A stretch of DNA of 64,000 nt from Tetraselmis striata. Its lineage: Eukaryota > Chlorophyta > Chlorodendrophyceae > Chlorodendrales > Chlorodendraceae. Shown in pieces: positions 11,485 through 21,760 of the stretch. The position numbers and the translations under genes are program-made. The number at the start of each line of letters is the position of its first letter. Position 1 is the stretch's first letter. The stretch covers positions 62,001-126,000 of the forward strand of contig VCJN01000126.1 of NCBI GenBank assembly GCA_006384855.1, written 5' to 3'. Under the pieces are notes generated by a model. It saw nothing but the letters and a program-made list of their open reading frames with translations. It was not told where the DNA came from and did no database searches.

Positions 11485-13690
11485 CATTGAGAGGGAGGGG
11501 GCACCTTCACGCCGAAGCTCCGGCCCATCTGCATCGGCACCATCCTGATCAAGCTGGTGGGCTCAGGCATGCTCAACACCCACAAGGACGCCATCAACCA
11601 GACCCATCACAGCTTCAAGTCATGTTGCGGACAAGAATTTATGTAGCACGCAGTCATGCTAGCGATGGAGGGAGACCATACCATGGGCTACGTACCTCAA
11701 GATTGACATAAAGAACGCCTTCAACGAGGTGTCCCGGTCATGCATCCTATACATCATGCAGGGAAATGAGGAGCTGCGCCCATTCGTCCCCTAATTCAGA
11801 GCGATGTACATCGACAAAGATGATAGGTTGCTTTACTACAGCGACACATGCGAGGAACCCACAATCACACCCAGTAATGTGGGTACTTATTTCTTCTGAC
11901 TTTCTTCGGACTCCCTATGGCAATGTTCACTAAGCGGATCCGGGACAAATGGCCCACCATCACCCTCAGCTCGGCTGACGAAGGCACCATTATCTGCACC
12001 GCGGCGGTCCGCGACCTCATTTTCGCGCACTTGCCAAAGCTCTTATTGGCAGCCCCGGCATGTCAGCAAACGCCACCAAGGCCCAGTGATTTGTATGCAC
12101 GGACCCCACGGCGGACAGCCCCCCAATTCTCCACTTCGAGGTCTGCACCTCCATCATAGTGGCAGGGGTCCCCGCCCTCGGCGCCCCGGAAAATCGGTAG
12201 CCCCTACTCAAGGAGAAGGAGGACATCCACGCTCACCTGCTCCAACTCATCCGAGACCGGGCCTCCTCCGGCGCACCACAGGCCGCCATCCGCTTGCTCC
12301 GGCACTCCATACGGCGCTACCAACATCTGATGAGAAAAGAAGGCATGGACGCCGTGCGTACGTTAGTTCATGCCGCAAGCGGGCAAGCGCGTTGTATGGC
12401 CATATGGTCAGTCATATTGCATGGCAAGCAGGAAGATATGCGAGACTGCTCCGAATAGTGGACCCATGCACATGTCCGCTCCCGGGTGGGAACCTCGAGG
12501 GGAGGGTTGTACCTAGTGAGCTTGGAAGCGGAGCCGGATATCGCACATTGTGGAGGCCTAGCAGCGTCACTACCTCACCTGTGTGATCGCATGCTGCTCC
12601 TAGCGGACGGCTGCTCCGGCAAGCCGCTGGCTGACAAGGCCCGCGCCGCTTCGATGGCCCCGTCTCCACCCGACTGCCAGCTAGCACAACATGCAATAGA
12701 GCGAGGCTCTGCATAGAAACTACCACCAGAGCGACACGACAGCGCGTAGCATCACCACATGGTACAAGCGCCTCTTGTCCATGGCAACCCCCCACGCAAG
12801 TTTGGCCATTAGCGTTGGCACCGAACGCCCCGCCAACGGCGAATGCGTAGAGCTAGATGGACTTCTTTCTGTCAACACTATCTTGGCTGGGCTGGAGGCA
12901 AAGGCACCCCCACTGGCAGGATTCTTCCACCTCCCGAGCAAGGCCCCGCCTCCTCTCGCAACTACTACCACCGCCGTCTAAGCCCGCCAATAATACTGCG
13001 ACATGGTAGAGCAGTTGAAGGACATGGTGGAATATACCGAGTCAGCTACATCCATCCCGTTCCCACGTTTGTTCTCGTCGTCAGGCGGGGGAGTTTCTCG
13101 TACAAGCTCATACACACGACCCCGATTGCACAACGCGAGGGCACACACCGTGGTAGCGGACTGGCGGCTCACTCTCGGCCTACCGGTATTCCCGGAGGGC
13201 TACCACTCGCTTGCGGAGATCCCGATCGGATGCGACACCTGCACGCTGATGTCGGTGGACGTGGCACACACGAAGTTTCCTGAGCTCCACAACACCATGT
13301 GTCATACCGAGGGAACAGCTTCAGCATGCGCACGAGGCGGCGGCGACAACTCTGGTGAGGGCAGTCACCGAAGCAAGCGTACCTCCCTCAAGCATCACGC
13401 TCGAGGCCATGTTCCCGGGAAAATGCGGCCGAGATGGCGACGTGTGCGTGCGCAATTGGCACGCGCCCGGCGACGTCACATGCACCGATGTCACAATGGT
13501 CGAATCCTTCGGCGTCTCGCAGTTCCTGACCCACCCCCATCACCGGGTAAGCCAGCCCTCAAGGCGGAGCAAGACAAGTTCCGCGCTTGGCGCGACATGC
13601 TGCACCGCCGCTCACTGCATGCACTACCTGCTCTGGCCGAGAAAGAGACGGAACGCTATGCTCGCTTCGTTCCAGTAGCGATCGAGGCTT
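11485..13690 (+). mobile_element. LINE-like (non-LTR type) reverse transcriptase remnant
   Basis: Conserved blocks occur in order but in different frames. KLRPICIGTILIKLVGSGML is near 11515. The palm A block IDIKNAFNEVSRSCILYIMQ is at 11702-11760, where the D-x-K-N-A-F-N-x-V-S-R signature is diagnostic. A weak central palm region follows. A thumb-like stretch lies near 12210-12400 (HLLQLIRDRASSGAPQAAIR), and GGLYLVSLEAEPDIAHCGGL near 12500. A C-terminal part has WRLTLGLPVF, a CDTC...H...C metal-binding cluster near 13235, and GDVTCTDVTMVESF near 13468, like the D-x-T block I recall in nuclease-type tails of this RT family. The YADD block is not recognisable and several frame changes separate the blocks, so this copy is dead. 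A related copy lies on the minus strand at 59.1-62.3 kb. Confidence 0.65.
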
Positions 13691-13699
13691 AAGGCCGCA

Positions 13700-15270
13700 T
13701 AGGAGAGCAAGGCAAGGCTCTTCTCGAGGAGATAGGCTGTTTCCGGCGCACCCTGCGGGGGCCAGACACGAGAGCACACATGGCGATATATGGTCGCATG
13801 ATCTTTCGGTTTTGTCCACTTGGCTTTATATTCCTCTCAAGTCGATGCAGCAGCAGATCCCGGGCAGCGCCGAGCCTAGCCACGGTATGCGCGCGGCACC
13901 GGTATTGGCACTGCATTAAAGCACTCGGTTAGGCATAGCCTTGGACCCTCGGAGCGCATAGGAGTATCGTACTGAAGAAACCCGATGTAACCAAATATAT
14001 TGTTAGCCCAGGTAGCAAAAAGATTTACTCTTGCGCGTCGTATAGTCGTACGACAATATAAACGCCGCGTATATTAATAGTTGTATTGTAGTAGATGTAT
14101 GGCTCGCTATTGGCTCCCTGGCCTCCTGCTCGACCTTTGTTTCATGCTTACGTCTCTCTTTTGCTGGCAACCTTTCGCAGTTGTTAGTTATGTTTGTAGT
14201 GCGCATATGTTAGAGCACTGATGTGAAGAATATTATATATGTATGGTACGTAGTAGCGCGATTGTACATCAACATATGCAGATAGTAAAATAGTAGAAAT
14301 ACTGTTGTATTTATAGTAACATAGTATATGGTCGTACATACACCGTCCCACTACTACAACGAATAGCCGCAAAATGCAGTACCCTTGCCCATATTGTATA
14401 TCGTAAATCGTGCCCGTAGTTTGACGGGGCGCAAACTGTCATATCGCCGCTGTTGCTCGCCGCCCCGCAGCGAAAAGCACGCGCATCGCGATTCGGCTAG
14501 CGGCAACAGTTGCGGGCGGCTGCACCGACGACTCACCCTACCTTCCGATGCTGCATTCGCGCGCCGGGATGCGTGCGCGGCTTAGCGGCGCCGCCGTGAG
14601 GGAGTCCCATTTGCGGCTGATGAGGCGCGTATGGTGACGGGCCGGTGGCACCATGTTTTGTTAATGTCCAAGAGTGGCAAATTCGGGAACGCCATGTTCT
14701 TCAATTTGTCATTGCGCCATGCTTTGCAAAAGCCGGGGTTGACCCTAGTCTGTTAATAAAGTGAAAAATGTAATATGTTTTGGAATTTCCTTTGTATTAC
14801 TGTATTTGCACCCATCCACTGAAGCACAACACATGTTTCGCAAGAATGTGCAGTCTAGACTACATGGTCTATATACGATTTCATTTTGACTGTCCGCACG
14901 CGCTAGGGCATGACAATATTTCCTTGTTCTAATATAAACTAGTACAACATCAGCTACTTTCAGATCTCGAACATTAAATACTCGGTCCTCAAAAATGTGT
15001 CCTGCTATATCAAAAGTAATGGTAACGATATGTGTACAGCTCACACGTTGACTATTAGCAAGACGGACCGGCATTTTTTCTGTAGTTTCTCAATTTGAAT
15101 ATTATTCTTACGGACAAAGTCCTCAAAAATCAGTGTTGTTGTATTTCCGATTCTACGTTAAAATCCCGAGTGTCCACAAACACCTCCTCATAATAATGAG
15201 GTGAGCAGGATTCATCCATAACATCATCAAGTATGCTACAGTCTACATTGCTGCGCGAGCGTGCAACAAC
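13700..15270. other. AT-rich gene-free stretch
   Basis: Markedly more AT-rich than the flanking element remnants and dense in stops on both strands. Nothing recognisable is present. Confidence 0.5.
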
Positions 15271-15290
15271 GTAAGCTCAATTGACGGCTC

Positions 15291-15503
15291 GTGACCGTGT
15301 TGTTGATGGAGACAAAGTACATGGCTGTGGTTCCGGACAGTGCGTCACGGGACAGCCAACAGGCAGCCGGAAAGCCCCCCGACTTGCTAGAGCAGCTAGC
15401 CCAAAGCGGCCGTGTCGGAGCAAAATCCGTGAGTGGCGAGGACGACTACCTCGCGGTGCGAGAGCTATTGCAGCGAGCAGAGTATGGTTACGAGGCCGTT
15501 TGA
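15291..15503 (+). other. Small unrecognised ORF upstream of recombinase copy 2
   Basis: A frame of about 70 codons with coding-like composition (ETKYMAVVPDSASRDSQQAA, DDYLAVRELLQRAEYGYEAV) ends at 15503. It is followed by 150 bp of non-coding sequence and then the ORF at 15653. It may be a 5' exon or a separate small ORF of the recombinase element. Confidence 0.25.
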
Positions 15504-15652
15504 TTTGAAATGCCAATCATTCATGCAAGCTCCTTTTAATGATAATAGGGACGGAGAGAAATAGCTTTGACGGGTATATACCCGATACAAAGCGCAATGA
15601 TTCGACCGGTCACCCGACTGCCTAGGATTTTCCCCCTCTAAGTACCGACCTA

Positions 15653-17700
15653 ATGAAAGAGTACCTCAAGCATGATGACCGGCGTCTGTCGGCCCATGAG
15701 AAGTATCTTTGGATGTCATGTTTCGGAGCCCACATGGCCGCACTCTTCGTAGCTCTCGACGAGCTGCTACCTTACGTCCCAAATGCTAATCAAGACTTGG
15801 CACCCTACCTCGCCCGCGCTCGGAATCACGCCGAGGCCATCGACAAGGCGTTTCGCTTCCGTCTAGCCTTGTTACGGAGGCATAACGAGGTCAAGCGTGT
15901 GCACGGTGACCAAGGTGTTCTGGACGTGCTGCGAGCCCAGCATTCTCAGCTTGCCGCCGAGTATCAGGGCTCTGCGATTCTCGATCCTGATGAAGGACTA
16001 ATAAGAGTGGCGCGTCTTCGAGGCGACGGTTGCCAGCAGCGTAGAGGCTACCGGTCTTGCTCGGGTTGCGGCGGTTGTTGTAGGACGCGGGCGTTGCGGC
16101 GGTCGCGGGCGTGGCCGCGAAGGTGAGCACGAGTGACGGTATTGGGCGCCTTCGTCGGAGCGGCTGGCGCTTTGCGAGGCCACCTTTCGGTGACCGCCGC
16201 ACGGCGAGCCCTAACAGCTCAACGGCGGGATGAGCGCCATGTGCCCGGACCGGACCCTCCCACCTTACATACTTCATTTAGACCTTCCTCGGTTCGGAGC
16301 TTCTTACAGCTACATCCGAGTGCGGCTCAACCATCCGAACACCTGCACATGGCAGCTAAACAACCCGCCTCCCGTACTATCTCATCGCTGCGTCCGTCGG
16401 TTGTTACACTGCGTGTTACAACTGATTCGCAACGACTAACCTTCACGCGTCACTAGGCTCCCAGCATGTCTCGTAATTAAGTTGTAATGGCCCGTAATCG
16501 TGATTTTCCCACGGAATGGGCTTGTAATCGCCTATCTACCGTGTAATCGCCACTTTTTTGCTAGGCTCGGTAGTCGCACTGGCGTGCCCGGCTGCCCGCG
16601 TTCCGTAACTCCTACCAGTATCAAGGCTACCAGTAGCATGTGCCATCCTCACAGTATATTGTACCTACATCGCGCCTCGCGCGGCAACCCGTAATTGTGT
16701 GGCACTTTCGCCACACTATACTTTAACGTGTCGCAAGCTCCGTGGCGACGCAACGGCCAACAGCCTCAAACCGCCGGCTGAATTGTTGCAAGTCCCGTGG
16801 AGACTTTACCAGTGCGGGCGGGCAGGTAACCATATGCATCGCAGCAGCGTGAGCGCCAGTGACTAGCTCCTACCCCCCCCCCTCCCCCGTGTACGTCACG
16901 CAGGTGATAGGCGCTACGAGCGCAAAGGGCGCGCGGCGGGGCGGCCCTCCCACCTGAACCTGGCCCCGCAAACCCGTACTGATGCTGTTGCAAACCCGTC
17001 CAGCAATAAACGGCCAGCCGCCGGAAACCTAACCGCTGCCGCCGAATATTTTGCTAAAATGAACCGGCCCCCTGCTACTCCGTCGGCCAAGCGCCGTACT
17101 TACGTAATTGACGAGCCCGAAGCGGTCGCCCCTTGGGCTAATTGATTCACTCCGGTCTCGTTTACATGAGGCGTTCAGCTCAGACGAGCTAGGACATCCG
17201 ACCCTCGACCTACTCTCCCGCTCCCTCACCGCTTATTAGACGCTCAAGAGCTACGCTGGCTGACTATTTCGGTTCGCGGAGGTCTGCCACGACTCCGAAA
17301 ACATCAGCCCGCTAGAGGCGACCAATGCTACTGTCGTCCGGTACGTTGCTTTGATTGGTGAGCGGGGTCACATTGGGGCTAAGTCGTTGCATGCCTACTT
17401 GTCAACAATCAACACGATCTTTGAGCTACACAACCTCGACCCGATCGCCAAGGACCGCTTGCACCTTACGGCCGCTCGTCGTGGCCTGATGCTGAGGCAA
17501 CGCCGCATGGAGGCTGCCCCTTTGCGAGTCCCTCTGCCTTCTGATGTCGCGTATAGCTTCGTCGAGCGCGCAAAGCTGATTGTGTCTGTTGCTTTGCTCA
17601 CATCCGTGAGTACCGGTTGACTTCCGAGCCCTCATGGCCTCGGTTGTCAACTTCCTGTTCTTTGCCAGGGGACTCACTGGCGTGTCCTGCCGAGTACGGA
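15653..17700 (+). mobile_element. Tyrosine-recombinase element fossil, copy 2
   Basis: An ATG-started, helix-rich ORF at 15653-16126 (EKYLWMSCFGAHMAALFVAL, RARNHAEAIDKAFRFRLALL) precedes the region shared with copy 1; it may be the element's structural (gag-like) or DNA-binding protein. Homology to copy 1 begins near 16050 and runs through the conserved 5' third and the recombinase core-binding domain (17290-17600; LSTINTIFELHNLDP, LHLTAARRGLMLRQRRMEAA) to about 17700. The catalytic domain is largely missing. About 450 bp at 16445-16895 has no counterpart in copy 1 and looks like an insertion. Both copies are in the same orientation about 8.3 kb apart. The copy is broken. Confidence 0.65.
16445..16895 (+). 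other. Insertion specific to recombinase copy 2
   Basis: Copies 1 and 2 align before and after this segment. It contains repeated TGTAATGGCCCGTAATCG-like words at its left end and a short C-rich tract near 16874. No coding capacity was recognised. Confidence 0.45.
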
Positions 17701-18332
17701 GCGTGTCCTGCCGAGTGCCGAATGCCCTCCAGCAGTGAGGGCGCCAGGGAAGGTGTATGCGGCACGTGCCGGCGTCCGCCTGCGCCGTGAGCGGGTTCCG
17801 GTAGATGGCGTCTGCTAAGGCAACTCAGGCGCGCTAGGTACCGGTACTGGTAGCCCCGCACTGGTATACTCGTACCAGTGTGAACACTATATAAACTATC
17901 TGCCATTTACTATATTTAGTGTTGTATCCTCAGTTGCTATTGATTTTATATCAGGATTTGAGGATTTATTCCCGCTCACCATCAGCGTACGAGGACTAAA
18001 CCCCCTTTACTGATTTCGTACCCCACACTATTCCACAAACAGAGCCATTACAGCCCATATTCTGGGGAGGCTACCCCTATTCTGGGGAAACGCTAGGCGT
18101 CTACCAGTAGGGTTTGCAGTTCTGTGCTCGAGTTATTTTCCGGGCCATCGAGAGATGAAGATCCAACGGCGCTAACGCGGTCGCCGAGTCTCGCTGGGTA
18201 TCGCTCAGCGTCGATATCGCTCGCTGATCTATCGCTTAGCGGTATAGATATAGAAAGAAAAGTGGTTCTAAAACATAAAATTAACCGGGACCCGCCCATC
18301 CTGAAGACAACGTCACAGCATAGATAGGCTGC

Positions 18333-18425
18333 CGTGAATTACAAAAAGGCCAGTAAGAATTTCCCCACTAAAATCATATATATACAGTAATATATGTACT
18401 ATCAGTATAAAATATCAACACATAG
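18333..18425 (+). repeat. Dispersed copy of the fold-back arm repeat
   Basis: Shares the GTGAATTACAAAAAGGCCAG start, the ACTAAAA middle and the ATCAACACA end with the units at 10.6-10.9 kb. A TA-rich insertion separates middle and end. Confidence 0.6.
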
Positions 18426-18514
18426 GCTGGTAGCTAGTAGTAATGAGCCGGGTAATCCGCCTTACCAGGTATACCCGTACTCCCATGCGGTCGCGAAGAC
18501 ACTACCGTATATTT

Positions 18515-18572
18515 AATACACTACCGTATATGGTCCGACACTACCATACACTACCGTATATGGTCCGACCGA
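18515..18572 (+). repeat. Short tandem repeat
   Basis: Two full copies and one partial copy of CACTACCGTATATGGTCCGA separated by a few bases. Confidence 0.7.
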
Positions 18573-19018
18573 ACATACCCGTACCAGTACCTGCGGCTGT
18601 ACCAGGTACACACTACGGGTATCCTGCTGCTGCTGCTGACTGGCCCGTCGGCGCCGAATAAGAATCAAGGTGATTACCATATGCCTCAGAGGCAAATAAT
18701 CACTCAGACTTCCCACAAGTCACGTCCACCACCGAAACAACGGAGGCAGCAAACAACACGCACCCGTCGCTGCGCCCAATCTCCCGCCGTGATGCCACCT
18801 GTCTGTAACGCGGAGGGGGCTGCACAGCCTCCAAGCTGGTCGCATGGGCCAGCGTCGACGAGTGGCAAGAGCGTTGGCAGGTGCGCCAACCTCCCCCGTG
18901 CTCTTCGTACGACCGTAAGATTTCGAAGCGCGTGGTGCCCGTACCGGCACCCGCCGCTACTCCCCTTGATGCTGTCTGACCATGCGTGCTCGCTGGCATA
19001 TATGCACACTGCAGGTGT

Positions 19019-19909
19019 ATGAAAGACTTCGAGTGCCTGAAGCTAGTGCATAGCAAACCAGTGCGAATTGTGTGTCGTGCTCGATGCAAACTGTCTGGAC
19101 GACTGGTTGTGCTCAAAGTTTACAACAAACGGGAGCTCTCTCACTCGGAGTGCGGGGTTCATCTTTCGGAAGCGCAAGTGCGCCGCGAGATCGAGCTGCA
19201 CGGTCGGCTGAAGCATCCGGGAGTATGCGAGCTTTATGCCGCATTCGAAGACTCCCGCACGATCGTCCTCGTCCTTGAGCACTGCCAAGTAAGCCTGGCA
19301 GAACAGTTAGAGAGCAGAGGCGCGTTTCCGGAGCGGCGGGCAAAGAAGCTGCTACGCGAACTTTACAGCGCCCTCAGCTACGTGCACAGCTGCGGTGTGC
19401 TGCACAGAGACATTTCACCCGGAAACATTCTTTTCAGCGAGGATGGCAGCATGAAAATTGCCGATTTCGGCCTCGCTATCGACGTCGCGAACGGGAGGCC
19501 GGCCGACGTGGCTGGCACGATATACTACTGCGCTCCCGAAGTGCTGCGTCCCTTGGTGGATCCGGACAGCCCCAACATCGACTACGGACTGAAGTCGGAC
19601 GTGTGGAGCTGCGGTGTCATCGCTTACGAGATGCTCACCGGTTTTCCCCTGTTCGATGAAGATCCGGACCTGAAAACCACAAAACAGAAGATAGTGGCCG
19701 GGGTGCTGCAGGTGAGACAAGGCGTCACGGCTGACCAGGAGCTGCTGCTTTGGTCGGCACTGCAAGTCGATCCGGCCGCGCGGCTCTCGATGCAGGAGCT
19801 CGCTAACCACCCTTGGCTGTCGGACTCACCGGGCAATGGGTCAGTCTTGAGGTGTGCGACAGGACTGACACAGTCGTTGAGCGGAATCCCGGAAGCGACT
19901 GAAGCATAG
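19019..19909 (+). CDS. Ser/Thr protein kinase with an atypical catalytic loop
   Basis: A 296-residue intronless frame from ATG at 19019. The kinase domain fills almost the whole protein. The ATP lysine is in VVLKVYNK (residue about 40), the helix-C glutamate in QVRREIELHG, the catalytic loop reads HRDISPGN, then DFGLAI, a YYCAPEVL activation-segment end and SDVWSCGVIAYEMLTGFPLF, finishing at HPWL plus a tail of about 30 residues. It resembles the aurora/CDPK-like kinases I know from green algae, which also lack the glycine triad (here LKLVHSKPVRIVCRAR). Unlike those, the lysine of HRDxKxxN is serine, so activity may be reduced. An acceptor-like ctgcag just before the ATG means an upstream exon is possible. 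Neighbours give no functional hint. Confidence 0.85.
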   Translation: MKDFECLKLVHSKPVRIVCRARCKLSGRLVVLKVYNKRELSHSECGVHLSEAQVRREIELHGRLKHPGVCELYAAFEDSRTIVLVLEHCQVSLAEQLESRGAFPERRAKKLLRELYSALSYVHSCGVLHRDISPGNILFSEDGSMKIADFGLAIDVANGRPADVAGTIYYCAPEVLRPLVDPDSPNIDYGLKSDVWSCGVIAYEMLTGFPLFDEDPDLKTTKQKIVAGVLQVRQGVTADQELLLWSALQVDPAARLSMQELANHPWLSDSPGNGSVLRCATGLTQSLSGIPEATEA

Positions 19910-20112
19910 TACGCGAAGAGCAGTAGCCCCGCCTCCGACAGGACTCCCAAGCAGCGCCAGCCCCGCCGCCTCAGAGCGGAACGATGGTGGATTATCTGGT
20001 TTTTGTAGGAATGTACTTAATACTATTAGGCACTGCAGCTTACTCTTTCCGACAGTTTGCTGGCGTACCTATACACCCAAACTGCAGCTGATGATACATT
20101 TATAGCCCTAAT

Positions 20113-20125
20113 GTAACATGTAACA
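20113..20125 (+). terminator. Candidate poly(A) signals TGTAA x2
   Basis: Two TGTAA words lie about 205 nt after the kinase stop. TGTAA is the usual chlorophyte polyadenylation signal. Position fits; usage is inferred. Confidence 0.4.
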
Positions 20126-20247
20126 TTGAATATCCCATTTCATCTGCTTTATCCCCTTCATGACTTGGCTGCGGTGCTGACTACCAATATGGAAACAGTA
20201 CCTGAGTCTAGCAAGCACCCTTTGAAGCCGCCAAACAGGGATGCGCC

Positions 20248-21420
20248 GTGACCTTAATTGGCAACACACTTACTGCTGCCCAAGCCGAAGAACATTGGCT
20301 CGTTTACAAGGAGTCCATGGCTGCATGGGTATGCCAAGTACATGCTAGATATTCGTATCATAGACTTGTGAATTCCCCACCCACTCCCACATTGCTACAG
20401 CAACTTCGTGCAGCTTGGGAGATGTCGAGTTCTGGCACAGAGCCTGCATTGGAGGGATTCTTAGTTATTGCCTTGCTCTGCGGGAATGTGCATCGCTTTC
20501 CTGCCCTCTTTGCTCTCGATATGGCTACAGCAACATATATATTAATTGAGTGTGAGCTCATTTAATAGTAGAGCTTTATCACATGGGCAAATAGAGCCGC
20601 CTGATCGTGACCAGAGAGAAACCTTACATGGAGCTGCGCATGGTTTAAGGGCATCACCGGATCCCAATGGGGCAAGCTGCTAAGCCCTCCTCGAGGGAGA
20701 GAAAATGAAGTTGTATTTGTGGTCACACGGGCTAGCGCTGAGCATGTCCGCACTATGCTTACTGTGCGTCTGCTAATCGGGCCCGGGGTCCCACGGCAGC
20801 TCCGGAATTGGGCGGTTGGCATGCCAGCTCCTGCCAGTCAAGTGCACTTAGCTCTGTAACATCAGCACTAAGGGATATGTGGATATGTTCCCCAATGTAT
20901 CGCTGCTATCATTGGCCGAAGAGACTGCCGTGGCTGGCGTCCTGTAGAAACTGGCGGCTTTCCAATCACCGCTTGGGGAAGGGGCAGACATTCTGGACTT
21001 CGGGGGCACGGCGGGTCGGTGGCCGTCGTTGTGTACTAAGGTTGACTATGGCGTTCTCTAAAAAAAAATTGGCTATCGAGCAGGCTCGCAGTCTTTGTAG
21101 CGGATAATCGACTGAGGACTGCTGTACCTGAGTGGGTAGCCGATTGCAAATACTGGCGCCCAGCTGACAAGTTGCTCTGGTGGCGAGGGCATCTTCTGCA
21201 GCATGCAACCAGCCACCCCTACATGAACAACCACCAGCTGCACAGACTTCCAGAATTGCTGCACCAGCGGAATGTATTTTCCAGGCTTTTTGGCGAGTTT
21301 ATCCTTCCAGTGAGTGCCCGCACAATATCCCACCTAAAACAGCAGTATTTCACAGTCCGCCCTTTGGAAATCCACACCCAGACCCGGACCCTCAAATGGC
21401 GGGCCATACAGCACCCCTCT
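20248..21420 (+). other. Possible exons or remnants of an unrecognised protein
   Basis: Two stretches look coding. One is about 20280-20565 (EEHWLVYKESMAAWVCQVHA, EPALEGFLVIALLCGNVHRF). The other is about 21130-21410 (DKLLWWRGHLLQHATSH, LHRLPELLHQRNVFSRLFGE, EFILPVSARTISHLKQQYFT). Between them are stop-dense but coding-like pieces. No domain was recognised, and no start or splice chain could be built. It may be a decayed element protein, since W/H-rich patches like these also occur in other remnants here. Confidence 0.3.
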
Positions 21421-21454
21421 AACGCAGATAACGCCTGTACGTATGCTGGCCATG

Positions 21455-21481
21455 CCCCCCCCCCCCCCCCCCCCCCCCCCC
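21455..21481 (+). repeat. poly(C) run, 27 nt, followed by a C-rich tract
   Basis: Continues as a CT-interrupted C tract to about 21500. It lies downstream of the minus-strand flavoprotein gene. Confidence 0.95.
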
Positions 21482-21760
21482 TCTCCCCTCCCCCCCCCAG
21501 CGACTGTAGCCAACCTGGGCCCAGCACCCAAGACGGGATGTCATGGGGCACACCACGGGCGAAGAACCATCCGCCGTCTACAAATTGCCCCGCCTTCAGG
21601 TTGATGCTGCCATCCGACAGGCGCATGTCAGGCTGTGAGTGCCGCTGCTGTGTGGCAATGTGCGTAAGACACATTTCTTCAGGAGGGGGGGGGGGGGCTT
21701 AGTGATCAAACCTTTCACTGGCTATAGTCTGCAGACTTTCAGGCGGGCTATGAGCTATGT

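Larger units (their letters stand above)
17830..18980. other. Repeat-rich stretch without genes
   Basis: Contains many short CCGGTAC/ACCAGTAC words. One copy of the GTGAATTACAAAAAGGCCAG repeat lies at 18333-18425, ending ATCAACACA as in the fold-back arm. A direct repeat of CACTACCGTATATGGTCCGA occurs at about 18520-18570. The stretch 18680-18960, just upstream of the kinase, has weak coding-like GC content but no recognised domain; it may hold the kinase 5' exon or promoter. Confidence 0.4.
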
